A program made the position numbers and the translations under genes. This document shows, piece after piece, positions 13,621-24,540 of a DNA stretch of 64,000 nt (its first letter is position 1; the number at the start of each line of letters is the position of its first letter). Where the stretch lies: NCBI RefSeq assembly GCF_000005505.3, contig NC_016133.3:40575237-40639236 (forward strand), written 5' to 3'. Origin of the DNA: Brachypodium distachyon (lineage: Eukaryota; Streptophyta; Magnoliopsida; Poales; Poaceae). The notes under the pieces are model-generated. The model was not told the DNA's origin, did no database searches, and saw nothing but the letters and a program-made list of their open reading frames with translations.

Positions 13621-14386
13621 TGTCGTGGTGGTGTCACTGCAGATGCCATAGGATGGCTTAACTTGGGGCCGATGGACGATGGAGGATCCAGAGGAGGGAG
13701 GACGTGAAGAGAAACACGCACAAGTTGCACAAGCACACACGGATTTACCCAGGTTCGGAGCCCTCTTGCCGAGGTAAGACTTCTACTCCTGCTTTGTTGT
13801 ATTAGCCGAGATAGAGAAGTTCTACAATGGCGCTCCTTGAGCTGTATTCTTGAAGAAGAAGAAGGAGGAGGAGGAGAAACCCTAAATGTCTAAGTGCACC
13901 CCCTCTTTCTATAGAGGGGTAAGGTTCTATTTATAGGCCGCCCATGTCACACTGACACGTGGGCCGGGTCTAACGTCATCTTCTTTGGGCCCCGCCGGGC
14001 ACGCGGCTTGGTTCCCTCCGGGTGGCACTGTGGGGGACAAGACAACTTTACTTTTTCCTGGCACCCTGCAGAAAGTACCGCTATCCTCTGGCATCGGTAC
14101 GTAGGCACTGACCTCTTTTCCTTAGATGATGATGGCGCTGCTTTATTTTGCACCGCGTGGTCAGGATAAGACCGTTGAGAGATCTCGGCTATCGTCGAGA
14201 TCAAGGTGCTCGTCCTTATCCTGCAAACTCATAAGACAAAATAGTCATGCCGGCATACGCCTGAGATGCCGGCTTAGTGTTAGTTTGATTTCACGATGTC
14301 GGCATATATAACTATGCCGGCTTTGCCTCCGTCATCTCGGCTAGAGTTGTGTCGCCATGACCCTACCCGGGATCATCCCCCTGACA
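13621..14386 (-). repeat. 5' LTR of gypsy copy 1
   Basis: On the minus strand it starts TGTCAGGGGGATGATCC at 14386 and ends CACCACGACA at 13621, giving TGTC...GACA termini. It contains a TATAAATAG box near 13930. It aligns along its length with both LTRs of copy 2, but is more diverged from them than they are from each other. Confidence 0.88.
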
Positions 14387-14602
14387 GGTGATGTGTCATG
14401 TTATTAATGAGAAAAGAGAGGATTGGAGTAACTAGATATATTACCATCACATCACACTTCCCAACATAAAATGAGTCTATAAAGCTAATAAATGAGGTTT
14501 CTATGTTATCACAAATATGTTACTACTCAGTATTGAAGTAGTAACATAAACTAGTAACACATGCATGTTACTACCTTATGTTACTTTTCACTGTGACCAG
14601 CC
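14387..14602 (-). mobile_element. Tourist/Harbinger-like MITE fragment
   Basis: The right end, read on the minus strand, begins GGCTGGTCACAGTG, a terminal repeat known from abundant pooid MITEs, followed by AGTAACAT-type repeats typical of them. The partner end is missing because the gypsy copy 1 LTR abuts at 14386. The gypsy element probably inserted into this MITE. Confidence 0.6.
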
Positions 14603-15031
14603 TTATGGTATCCATGGACAACCATCCGATCTTCTTTGGGCTGAAATTAAGGAATTGGACTTTAATGGGCTGGTGTCGCTGTGTCGGGCTGCACTGAGAT
14701 ACACAATGACCGAAAGACTTAAGGCCCAGCCTGGAAAGGCCTTTGCCACGTCTTCCAACTCTATGGCCGAACCTTTTTCTGGCCTCTCGGTTAACTTTTG
14801 AGAAACACCGGCCCGTCCACACTTGTGCCGCTCACCGCCGCTCGAGTCCCAAATCCTCTGCTCTGTGATTACCAACCATCACCATTCCCCTCAGAAAAAA
14901 AAAGCAACCATCACCATTCACCAGTAGTGCCATGATATTGTACAAAATTTTGGTGCCCTCCAAAAATTTGGAAATATCGGAAACGATTTGGAACTTTGTG
15001 TTTGAATTCGATCAAATTTCACCCAGATTTA
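14603..15031. other. intergenic, no gene recognised
   Basis: No supported coding frame or repeat was recognised. It ends with the TTA target site of the next MITE. Confidence 0.5.
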
Positions 15032-15364
15032 GAGCATCTATAGTAGATCTTTTATATAGCCGGCATGTAATAGTCGTTTAAGGTAGACCAAAAACGTGTT
15101 TACGTGTTTTGCGATATCACAGGGGCTTGGGCGGAATAAATCCATAAATTTATGGATTTACGTGTTTATGTTTAAAGTAGTACCGGTTTACGGTATCGCG
15201 CATGCTCGGTGGATTTGACGGAATTCGGCGGTGGCGGACATGTGGTGGAGGTGGAGGAGATGCGGAGTTGGACCTTTGCCGGAGTCCTAGATACAGCGTG
15301 TGTCTCGATTTACCGTGGCCCATAAAACTATACAAGGGATCTGTTAGATCCATTAGAGATGCTC
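15032..15364. mobile_element. Tourist-like MITE
   Basis: A 333-bp block has imperfect terminal inverted repeats GAGCATCTATAGTAGATC and its complement ending GATGCTC. It is flanked by the 3-bp direct repeat TTA (15029-15031 and 15365-15367), the signature of PIF/Harbinger MITEs. It is non-coding and lies 625 bp upstream of the kinase start. Confidence 0.75.
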
Positions 15365-15367
15365 TTA

Positions 15368-15988
15368 TCAAAATTGTAACAGAACATAAATTTGTCCAGC
15401 ACAAAGTTACACAATTAATTACTCAGCCCTCGTTAAGAAAATACAAACAACATATCGGATTTTGTGCTGGGGTGAAATTATAGGCAAACCGATTTTTCTT
15501 TCTTGAAAGACTAAATTTTGAAGCTAACAGAAATTACCAAAATATTGCTGAAATGTTAGACCGGGCCGCCACTACTGCAAAGTGATGGCACCCAAGAAGT
15601 GCAGTGCAGCTGTGAGGTGTCAAGAGTGGCGGCACCATTTGGCAGAGCTACAATTCTCGGCAATCATCCGTTGCCGTCTCACACCAACCACCATGCAAAA
15701 TGAGACCACATATAAACCCACGATCACGAGAAACCCATCTCATTTACAAAAAGGCCCTATGACCGCGTGAGACCCTTTTCTTTTCCTGCCTCACGTAACT
15801 GCTAACAGTGGACCACCTCAGTTCTCACCTGAATCTTCGTCCTGGCCACACAACGCAAGCGATCACGGATGACTTTCCCCAATCATCAGATCGCTTTAAT
15901 CCCCACAATATATAAACGCATATTGTCTCTCACCAAAACGCATGCAATCCTCGTACGAGACGCTCTACCGATCTATCCACAGCTAGAA
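15368..15988 (+). promoter_or_regulatory. upstream region and TATA box of the kinase gene
   Basis: TATATAA at 15909-15915 lies about 75 bp before the ATG at 15989, so the transcription start should fall near 15940 with a leader of roughly 50 nt. No gene is seen in the rest of the stretch. Confidence 0.6.
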
Positions 15989-17650
15989 ATGGCAGACGAC
16001 GAAGCGAAGACGACGACGACGACGAAGTACCCGCTGAACCGGGAGTCGTACCGGCTGCTGTGCAAGATCGGGAGCGGCGTGAGCGCCGTGGTGTACAAGG
16101 CGGCGTGCCTGCCGCTGGGTTCGGCGCCGGTGGCCATCAAGGCCATCGACCTGGAGCGCTCCCGGGCGAACCTGGAGGACGTGTGGCGGGAGGCCAAGGC
16201 CATGGCGCTGCTGTCCCACGCCAACGTGCTGCGCGCGCACTGCTCCTTCACGGTGGGCAGCCACCTGTGGGTGGTCATGCCGTTCATGGCCGCCGGCTCG
16301 CTGCACTCCATCCTCTCCCACGGCTTCCCCGACGGCGTCCCGGAGCCCTGCGTCGCCATCGCCCTCAGGGACACGCTCCACGCGCTGGCTTACCTCCACG
16401 GCCAGGGCCGCATCCACCGCGACATCAAGGCCGGGAACATACTTGTGGACTCCGATGGCACCGTGAAATTGGGGGATTTTGGGGTGTCCGCGTCCATCTA
16501 CGAGACATCGGCGGCTACTTCCTTCTGCCACGTCCCTCGTGGTAGCCGTGGGACTCGTGGAAAGGCGGCTGTGCTGAGTTCTTCTTCTGGGACTTCGAGC
16601 TCTTACTTCAGCGACATGGCCGGGACGCCGTACTGGATGGCGCCGGAGGTGATCCACTCGCACGTCGGCTACGGCATCAAGGCCGACATCTGGTCCTTCG
16701 GCATCACGGCGCTCGAGCTCGCGCACGGCCGCCCGCCGCTCTCGCACCTGCCGCCGTCCAAGTCCATGCTGTTGCGGGTCACGAGCTCCTCCCGCGTCCG
16801 GCTGGAGCTGGAGCTGGAGCACGACGCCAACAGGAACAGCAAGAAGAAGAAGCTCTCCAGGGCGTTCAGGGACATGGTGGCATCCTGCCTCTGCCACGAC
16901 CCGTCCAAGCGGCCCTCGGCCGAGAAGCTTCTCCGGCACCCGTTTTTCAAAGGATGCCGATCCAAGGACTACCTCGTCCGTAACGTGCTCGTCGTCGTGC
17001 CGAGCATCGAGGAGCGCTGCAATGAGGATGAAGACACGGAGGAACTCCTCTGCTGCGCCTGTGCCTCTGCAGGGGAGGCGCGCTGCGTGTCGCCGTGCCA
17101 TCGGCAGCAGACGGCGACGACGAACATCGTCAAGAACCGTCGGATCAGCGGCTGGAACTTCAACGCGGACGCCCCGCAGAAGGGAGACGAGCAGCGGTTC
17201 CTTGGTCCGTTCGACGACGACGAAGACGATGACATGGATGAACGGGGAGCTTGCAAATGCGCCGGAGACGAAGAAGAAGATAAGGAGATGATAATACAGC
17301 AGCAAGGTGTTGATGATCGAGAGAAGGAGGATGAGGAGGGGTTAGGATTGAAAGGACTGATGGTTCCACATCTGATGACTATCTTGGGGAGCCTCGAAAT
17401 GGGGAAAAGGATGCTGACACAAGAGCTAGATCAAGGTGGCTGCGGCTATCGCCTTGACGGCGGCTGTGAGACGACGGCAAGGGAGGAGATTCTGCTTGCG
17501 TACGTCTGCCAGCTCGAGCGGAGGGTGGAAGTGCTCGCCTTGGAGGTGGAGGAGGAGATCACCAGAAACGCCCACCTCGAGGAAGAACTTCTTCAGGAGA
17601 GGGCTCATGTCGATCAGATAACTTCATCTCAGGCATCTGGTAGCAATTAA
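15989..17650 (+). CDS. BLUS1-like STE20/GCK-type serine/threonine protein kinase
   Basis: A single-exon gene of 553 codons. The kinase domain covers about residues 22-300: glycine loop GSGVSAVV (28-35), ATP lysine K51 in [12 protein letters not shown] (143-150), DFG (163-165) and GTPYWMAPE (212-220), followed by HPFF. All catalytic residues are present. GTPYWMAPE and the [10 protein letters not shown] form place it in the STE20 family. The closest family I recognise is plant BLUS1, the kinase that relays blue light from phototropins to stomatal H+-ATPase, within a larger plant group of OSR1/SPAK-like kinases, so the blue-light role is only inferred. A serine-rich insert (about 174-208) sits in the activation segment. 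The C-terminal half is acidic and low in complexity, with a Glu-rich coiled coil at about 500-545. I chose the ATG at 15989 (A at -3, G at +4, downstream of the TATA box). An in-frame ATG at 15869 lies upstream of the TATA box and adds a non-conserved 40-residue leader. Confidence 0.9.
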   Translation: MADDEAKTTTTTKYPLNRESYRLLCKIGSGVSAVVYKAACLPLGSAPVAIKAIDLERSRANLEDVWREAKAMALLSHANVLRAHCSFTVGSHLWVVMPFMAAGSLHSILSHGFPDGVPEPCVAIALRDTLHALAYLHGQGRIHRDIKAGNILVDSDGTVKLGDFGVSASIYETSAATSFCHVPRGSRGTRGKAAVLSSSSGTSSSYFSDMAGTPYWMAPEVIHSHVGYGIKADIWSFGITALELAHGRPPLSHLPPSKSMLLRVTSSSRVRLELELEHDANRNSKKKKLSRAFRDMVASCLCHDPSKRPSAEKLLRHPFFKGCRSKDYLVRNVLVVVPSIEERCNEDEDTEELLCCACASAGEARCVSPCHRQQTATTNIVKNRRISGWNFNADAPQKGDEQRFLGPFDDDEDDDMDERGACKCAGDEEEDKEMIIQQQGVDDREKEDEEGLGLKGLMVPHLMTILGSLEMGKRMLTQELDQGGCGYRLDGGCETTAREEILLAYVCQLERRVEVLALEVEEEITRNAHLEEELLQERAHVDQITSSQASGSN

Positions 17651-18034
17651 TATGATTCCGTCCATGGGCCAGCATCTGGTAGCAGTTAATAAGGGCCCAT
17701 GGACCCATACTACGGTAGATAGATATTGCAAGGCCCATGGATCAATACTACGGTAGATAGATGTATTGCACTTGCTCGAACAAGTTCTGAAAAAATCAGA
17801 GAGGGTTGCAACTTGCAACACCCGAATTTGTAGTAGCAATATTCAATACTCATACTTTTTGTTGGTACTTGGTCGATATTAGCATTACAAGATATATATG
17901 AACTTATTTCTGAATTCTTCAGAACAAAAAACATACTTATTTCTAAGCAAATGGTGCGGGGACAGACAGTAAAGTAGGAGCGTGAAGGAGTTGTGAAAGT
18001 CACCTCAAGCGGTTCAGCCGGACTCTAAATCGAA
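17651..18034. repeat. kinase 3' flank with short direct repeats
   Basis: GCATCTGGTAGCARTTAAT occurs at 17633-17651, spanning the stop codon, and again at 17672-17690. ATACTACGGTAGATAGAT occurs at 17708 and 17745. These look like local slippage duplications in the 3' untranslated region. Nothing else is seen. Confidence 0.6.
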
Positions 18035-18149
18035 CTGCTTCATCCCATACATATTAATTGTCGAAAATTACATGTATCTAGACGTTTTTTAGACATAGAT
18101 ACATTTATATTTGGACAAAATTTCGACAATTAATATGGATCGGAGGGGG
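18035..18149. mobile_element. Stowaway-like MITE (degraded left end)
   Basis: The right arm CGACAATTAATATGGATCGG pairs with a left arm containing CATATTAATTGTCG. The right end is GGAGGGGG followed by TA. The element is about 115 bp and non-coding. Confidence 0.65.
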
Positions 18150-18150
18150 T

Positions 18151-20278
18151 AACTGATTCTACTGCATTTTCTCTTGTTGAGTTCATAGAACATGGACAAT
18201 TTCTCTGCCATTTTTTTTTCAAAACGGAGGCAAAAGCTTTGCCTCGTCTCATTAATTAAGAAGAAGTTTCGATGCCCGGTTAATTAACGGAAAACCGAGC
18301 AAAAACCGTTACAACAATCACAAGAGCAGTCAAAGATGACAGCTCATAGGACACCACAAGCCGACCTGGCTACCACACGCACTCCACACGAACTATCGAG
18401 GGGGAAGACCGTCGTCGAGGTTGTTCGTAGGTGTCATCGTCATCACACATCACTCTTCGAATTGGCGACTCCGACTTCACCGCAAATGACCGCAAACAAA
18501 GCCCCCACTACGACAGCCGCCTAAAGCCCACGTCGGCCTATGCCAAACAGTCGCCCCACACGTCGAGGACAAGGCAGCTCCGATTTTGAGGACAAGCTTT
18601 GACAGCAAGAAAGGCAAGTCTTGCGTTGTAGATCGCCGAACATCGAACCACCTTCCACGAGGCACCATCGCCACCAAACCGCAAGATGCCCACAACGCGT
18701 CCATCACAGCGTCATCGTCATCAACAACAGCACCCCCGGCCGGCGACTCCGACTTCGCTACAAGCAGACACAGAAGGAAACTCTGCAAAGTTAGAGCTCT
18801 GGCACCATCGCTTCCACATAGATCGCTGCAAGGACAAACACAAAAGACCACAGACGGTCGACGCCGAAGACCACGCTGAGACCCTGCTTTCCTCGTCACC
18901 ATTGTCGTCGCCGCACAAATCGCAACACATCCACAAGCCTCCGACCCCCGGTCCCTCCAGCCGGTGTCAACTCCAAAGACGATGCCATTAATATGGGGAA
19001 CGACGCCGAGCGCCACCATCATCCGGTCCAGAAAAGCCTGAACCTGAGGTTTTCCCAGGAGCTCACATCGGGGATGGTTGGAGAGGACAGCACCACAACA
19101 GCAACGCCTTGAAGAAAGCGATGGCGCCCGCGGACGTCACCGTTGCTAGCTCTGGTCGGCGACCAGAGGCATGGCTTTCGCCCATCACTGCATCACACCA
19201 CCAACCACCAACCGCAACCCGGCTGAACCACCTTCCACCCGCGAGGCCCGAACCTGCCCGGATCCGGCAGCGGGGCCACCATGGCTGAGCGCCCTCGAGC
19301 AGATCCGCAGAGCTCCGCACCACCTCACCTCTAAGCCATCCGAGCAGCCCGAGAGCACCGCACCAGCACCGCCGAGCCGTGCCACCACGACGCCACAAAG
19401 GCAGAACGCCGCTGCGAGCGCCCAGATCCGCGCAGCCGGGGAGAAGAAGCGCCCGGGAATGCCGCACTCACCACCGCGCCTGCGCAGGAGCACGCCCCGA
19501 TGTCGCAGTAGCCCGTGCCGCCGGTCGCCGCAGGAGCTCTCCCAACCGCCGCAGGAGCACGCGCCGCCGGCCGCCGCCGCGCACCAAGCCGTGAGACGCC
19601 GCCGAGGAAGAAAACGCCCCGCCGCCACCGTCCGCCGCACGGGCTTTGCCCGGCGGCTTCTTCCGGCGACGGCGAGGGGCAGGTGGAGGAAGGGCTGGTC
19701 GGGGGGTGGCGGCGGCTAGGGTTCACCCGAGCCGCCCGAGAGCGACGCGAGCGACGGGTAGTGTCTGGGCTTTTGAGCTGGTCAGACAAGATGACTATTT
19801 CTCTGCCATAATTTCTTAGCGACACCATCTTATGTTCATCGTGTTCCTTCTTCAAAGTAACAAGGAGTACATAAGTAACTTTCTATGAATTAATTGAATC
19901 ATGGTACCATACCAAGCCAATATCAATGACGTGACCGCAATCAGAGTACTTAGAAGCAACAAGGACGACTATGGTCACCTTGATCGAACTGATTAATTCC
20001 ACTGCAATTTCTTCCGTTGAGTTCACAGAACATCGACGACTTCTCTACCATAATTTCTTATCGACACCATCCTATCTTCATATATGTCGTACGTGTTGCT
20101 TCTTCATCACAGCATCATATGTATGTATCACTTCGAAGGAATCGATATACTGTAGAATACTACGGACTACTACATAAGTAGCTTCCATGAATGAACTGAA
20201 TCAGAGTATACCAGACCAAGGCAATGTCAATGACGTGAACGAAACAGAAAGAAGGACGATTAAGGTCACCTTGATCGC
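18151..20278. repeat. ~240-290 bp tandem duplication, first copy split by a retroposon
   Basis: Copy 1 is 18151-18211 plus 19810-19985, and copy 2 is 19986-20278. Both start AACTGATT, share GTTGAGTTCA(T/C)AGAACAT, ATTTCTTA(G/T)CGACACCATC and TACATAAGTA, and end GGTCACCTTGATCG. The copies are diverged by many substitutions and small indels, so the duplication is old. No coding potential is apparent. Confidence 0.8.
18212..19796 (-). mobile_element. non-LTR-type retroposon, no reverse transcriptase
   Basis: The block is flanked by 13-bp direct repeats ATTTCTCTGCCAT (18199-18211 and 19797-19809), as expected for target-primed insertion. On the minus strand its 3' end is a hairpin (GAGGCAAAGCTTTTGCCTC, 18224-18242) followed by an A run of about 8 (18212-18219). 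Its 5' half is GC-rich and resembles a plant leader. Short open frames exist on both strands but none resembles a reverse transcriptase or endonuclease. It is therefore a non-autonomous or 5'-truncated LINE-type element, or a retroposed transcript. Confidence 0.75.
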
Positions 20279-21026
20279 GTAAGACAGCAATCATATTCCA
20301 CGGTCAAATAACTTGATCTAATGATCTGATGACGCGGCTTGTCCGCTTTGATGCATCCAAAATATGCGATTGGGCAACCACCAGTAACGTGCACAATCTG
20401 TTTATGCCTCAGCAAGATCGAGACAGCTGAAATATAGTACTCCCTCCGTCCAACTCAAGTTTGTCAAAATTTGAATGTATTTAAACATGATTTGGTGTAT
20501 AAATGCATTTCAATTTAGTTAAAGTTGAGACATCCTTTGTTGGAGAGAGGAAGTGAAATTCGGTGTGGATTAGGACAGCCCGTGTTCTCGGCCTGCAAGC
20601 TGAACTGCTAAACGGCTCAACGTTATCTCATGCTTATGTTATGTGATTGATTAGTGTGCTTGGCCTACAAGTTAAACCAACACAGCTCAAACATTCTCCC
20701 ATGTTTATTTGCCTTGATTTAGGCTTGTGGGCAGCACAGCACATGACTCGTTTAATTGCTCCGGTCTGTTACTAGGCTTGGGAGTACTATATGAACTATG
20801 CTAGGACTCAGAAAATATCCGGCAAAACAAGGCAATGTGAGAACAAACACTTTGTACCGGCACCCCACGAGTCCACGACGTGACAAGCAGAACAGTTATT
20901 CAGCATCTTGCACAAGCATTATTGGTTTATTAATTACAGCAAAGTAAGATCATGAAGGACAGAATCGAATGGAAAACCAAACGAACAAAAATTCAACACA
21001 CACAATAGAGGCGACCAAATCGCTTG
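20279..21026. other. intergenic between duplication and patatin 3' end
   Basis: It contains a Stowaway MITE (20440-20553) and a diverged direct repeat at 20580-20637 and 20656-20710 (TCGGCCTGCAAG / TTGGCCTACAAG with matching CTCAACGTT / CTCAAACATT tails). The rest should hold the patatin gene's 3' untranslated region and terminator. No gene is seen. Confidence 0.5.
20440..20553. mobile_element. Stowaway-like MITE
   Basis: The left end CTCCCTCCGTCCAACTCAAG follows TA at 20438-20439, and the right end is an imperfect complement (GTTGGAGAGAGGAAG). The interior AAGTTGAGACATCC matches the MITE at 24416-24538. Confidence 0.75.
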
Positions 21027-23361
21027 CTAGTTGATCTGGGGCATTTCCTTGCGCCGGCGTCGCTCGTCGGAGAGCAGCTTTGCGAACTTGGTGAGCTGCT
21101 GGGCGTTGGTGCCCTCGCCGGGCATCTCCACGTTCCGGCCGGTCTCCAGGTCCACCCGGGACACGTTCTTCCTGAGAAGCTCCTCCCCGATCTCCACCAG
21201 CCTATCCATGTTTTCTTTCGAGCAGTCGTCGATCGATCCCGCGCTTCCGCTCAATTGATCATACTGCACTTACACAAACAGATCACGCGCAAACCACCAG
21301 CTAAATTCCCATGTAAATAGAAACGATAGTTAAGATGTTCATGGTAGTTTTCTTTCGGTGTTCTGGCGTGTAGGTACCTGGATGCGCAGGTAGTGATGGG
21401 AGGAGCGCAGGGCGCCGAAGAGAACGGAGAGGTGGATGTCGACCATGTCGGCGCTGGCTGCGTTGAACATGTCGACGATGGGGACGGTGCCGTCCTTGAT
21501 GATCCAGTTCAAGAGGCCCCACTTGGCAGCATCCTTAGCGCTGTACTTCTCTTTCGGGTTCAACCCACAGCCCAAGGAGATGACCATGAACTTGCCGTAG
21601 TCTACCGGCTTCTGCGGGAAGAAGTCTCCGTTCCCAAGGATGATGTTCTGGGACACTTGGCTCATCGCACACAGCGTCTGCAGCCATGCACATATTTAGT
21701 GAGATTTTTTTTTTGAAAGAATACTTAGTGAGATTTCTGATTGAGTTAATTGTGAATAGTGCGATGGTGCATGTGGAGGCAAGGCCCTGGCTTACAGGGT
21801 TGTTGGCGGCGAGGCCACCGTCGACGAGGTTGAAGGCCCTGGTCTCGCCTTTGCCATCTTTGGTCTCAAAGTAGTGTGCCGGGAAGAATGTCGGCGCAGC
21901 TGCGGTGCTGATCGTTATGTCCGACAGGAGCGCGTTTTTCGCCGGCTGGTGCTTCAACTGATCATGGTGTACCAGGTTCATGCAAGCATGCAGTTCATTA
22001 GGTGTTCGCAACAAAAAATCACAACTCTTTTTCTGATAAAACAAGGACTCTTTTTACGATGCGTTAATTACGTTGATTACGACACCATCCAGAGTCTCAG
22101 ATGACAGGACTTAGCAACGAATTGAATCTGGTCTGACTATGAAACTAAGCAGTTGGTACGTAGTTACATTGCATAAAACTAGGTTGGTGGTTTCTAAGCA
22201 TTATATAATACTACATGTTGGTTAGTAGCCTATCAGCTACTCTCTTTGGTTTTCCTAAGTTGGGGCTAAAGAGACAGAACATTGTGAAAGAATATAAATA
22301 CATACTGTGAGAATGACAATAAGCTTGACATGTATGGCTGGAATTAAGAGGCCCCCCACAACTACTTATATTTGTAAAATAAATTTCAGGTACAAACCAA
22401 TCAGACATTATCCATAGGCCATAGCTAAATCAATATAGCGACAATGACAAAATGTTGCAATAGTGGAAACAATATAGTTCACTTTTCTCACATTTCTTAA
22501 GGTGAAACAGTCTTTGTGCAAAGAGCATATATATATCAGCATTACACTAGGGGATGTGATCAGCTAACGACATGGTACCTCAAAGCTCGAGAAAATCGTT
22601 GGTTGCAGGTATGAGATATCAAAGGTTGGGATGACCACATTTGTTAGAGTTGCATCCAACCTCGTCTCACCGAGGTACTTACGGAGCAGCGAATGAAGGT
22701 ACTTGCCATCGTACTTGGGCGCGCCAACCATCTTAAGGGCTGTGCCGATCTTAGAGAAAAACCCATTCCTGCAACATGGCGATCGACTTACCCTTAAAAT
22801 AATCACTTTTTTTTACTGGATAAATAATCACCAATATGCACATACATAGGGTGATGGACCATTGATCGGGTAAAACGATGTTGCAGTAAAAACAAAATCT
22901 GCGAACAAAAAAGAAAGCTAATCTTGATGATATGGTTACTTCTGTGGGAAGATTTTGGGCGACTCATCGATGTAGAACTGGGCCAAATCCTTGGCATCGA
23001 ACAGTGGCCGCCCATTCTTTGGTGCTGTGAGCATCGTTGTCAGGAGGCCACCGGTGCTCGTGCCAGCGACGACATCAAAGTAGTCTGCGATCCTAGAATC
23101 CGGCCCATCCAGTTTCTACACAGAGAATGCATGAGTTCACAGAACACAGTGACAGTGTTCCTATGGAAACAGTAGAAAGCATGCTTGTAGATGAACTTAT
23201 GTTTATAATTATATTACCTTGAGTTCCTCTTCAAGGAAAGCGAGGACGGTGGCTGGGATGATCCCTCTGACGCCACCACCATCGATGCTCAGGACGGTGA
23301 TCAGCTTGACCTTGTCAGAGGAATTCAGGGCTGCACCTTCTGCGGAACTAGTACTCGCCAT
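21027..23361 (-). CDS. patatin-like phospholipase (lipid acyl hydrolase)
   Basis: Six exons on the minus strand: 23361-23218, 23115-22940, 22768-22579, 21957-21796, 21677-21378 and 21263-21027. All introns are GT-AG, the phases agree, and the product is 402 residues, normal for plant patatins. The oxyanion-hole motif DGGGVRG (27-33), nucleophile GTSTGG with Ser68 (66-71) and catalytic-dyad Asp216 in DGG (216-218) are present, so the enzyme should hydrolyse acyl groups from phospho- or galactolipids. No signal peptide is evident at the start [10 protein letters not shown], which fits a soluble or membrane-associated cytosolic enzyme. The third intron (621 bp) is the largest. A TATA box lies about 80 bp upstream of the ATG. 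In grasses this family is linked to defence and membrane-lipid turnover; which one cannot be told here. Confidence 0.93.
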
Positions 23362-23440
23362 TTTTGAGTTTGATAACACGAACCAAGCTATGCAAAGTGA
23401 ACAACAGGATGTGGCAAAGGATTCAGAGGGAAGAAGCTTG

Positions 23441-23447
23441 TTATATA
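23441..23447 (-). promoter_or_regulatory. TATA box of the patatin gene
   Basis: TATATAA on the minus strand, 80 bp upstream of the ATG at 23361. No competing TATA box is closer. Confidence 0.6.
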
Positions 23448-24415
23448 GAGATGTCTGAAACTTCTGAAGGAAGAAGCAACAAGCCTGACTCAACTGTAGG
23501 GAGTACAAAAGTCAGACAAATGGACAAAACTAGTGCAACTATATTACCTCAGTAGTTAAATAACTAGTCCTTTCTTCTCTTATTTGTTGTATAATAAAAA
23601 TGTTATTAGTACCTCTGTCATGAAAAGCACATCTGGATAGTAGTGTGTTACCAAATGCGTATAATTTGAGATCACGTCGATGTCCGAAAGATGAGTACAA
23701 AAAAGAAGCTATGGTTCCTTTCAACCGCTTGTAGCTACACGAGAAACCAGTGTAAGTCAACTCCAACATTTATATAGTATTACCAAAGTGATGTCCAGAC
23801 CATGTTTAGAATAGAGTATGGGGCCTGCATATAATATTTTCATCAAGCAGAGGGAATTAAACAAAGCTGCCAGCCTAATCTTGAAACAACTAACGTGGTA
23901 CAGTGGTAAAACATAATGGATCAAATGAGTAAGAAAGGACTATTAAATTGATTAGTTTATCCCAATTTTTTTTTAGCCGAGTTTATCCCAATGGTTGGCT
24001 ACACGTCTTTGATTCAAGGTCAAATCTGACCTGGAAACGAAACAGAGCAGATATTTGCTTTGTTTTAGAAAATTATTCTTTTGAGAACAGTTCTTTCACA
24101 AGAATCATACGTGGAACAATACCGAGATGCAAGGACACAAGCAACAAATTGCTTGTCTCATGACCTTTGCATGCTCTTGAAAAGCAACATTTGCAGCATT
24201 TATAGACAGGATATGCCAATATCAAATGTTGTCACTGTTAACAAACAACAGACATATGTATGCTCAAATATTCCAGAAACCTAAAAAAAATAAGTATCTA
24301 CTGCTTATCTGTTCAGCATGAGGACAAAAAAATTATAATGTTCATAAGCAGACATGTCTTAAGAGCAACAGAAAAGGGCTGCAAGGCCCCATAAAAGCTG
24401 GTCCAAAACAAGGTA
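23448..24415. other. patatin upstream region
   Basis: AT-rich, without a supported gene. Probable distal promoter and spacer. Confidence 0.5.
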
Positions 24416-24538
24416 CTCCTCCATCCAACAAAGGATGTCTCAACTTTGACTAAATTTGAATGCATCTATACACTAAGTCATGTCTAGATACATCCAAATT
24501 TTGACAAACTTGAGACATCTTTTGTTAGACGGAGGCAG
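24416..24538. mobile_element. Stowaway-like MITE
   Basis: TA target duplications at 24414-24415 and 24539-24540 flank a 123-bp block. The arms are CTCCATCCAACAAAGGATGT and the complement of ACATCTTTTGTTAGACGGAG. Confidence 0.85.
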
Positions 24539-24540
24539 TA

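Larger units (their letters stand above)
1..14386 (-). mobile_element. Ty3/gypsy LTR retrotransposon (Tat-type), partial copy 1
   Basis: The element reads right to left: LTR (13621-14386), primer-binding site, gag, protease, reverse transcriptase, two RNase H-like segments, integrase (ending at 6974), then an extra gene on the opposite strand (1-6352). Its 3' LTR and the start of the antisense gene lie beyond the left edge. The order, the second RNase H-like segment after the first, and an antisense extra ORF before the 3' LTR match the Tat group of plant Ty3/gypsy elements (family knowledge). Frameshifts and stops throughout gag-pol make it inactive. It is nested: a solo LTR (929-4310) sits inside the antisense gene. 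Copy 2 at 36020-49446 is the same family in opposite orientation, and its order was used to interpret this one. Confidence 0.9.

Noticed and set aside
15869..15988. Upstream in-frame ATG that would extend the kinase by 40 residues
   Set aside because: It lies upstream of the TATA box at 15909, and the family's conserved start corresponds to the ATG at 15989.
15983..17305. 440-codon frame antisense to the kinase
   Set aside because: A mirror of the GC-rich kinase coding sequence; Arg/Val/Asp-rich with no domains.
19171..19855. Proline/arginine-rich frames on both strands
   Set aside because: They lie inside the GC-rich half of the retroposon and have no recognisable domain.
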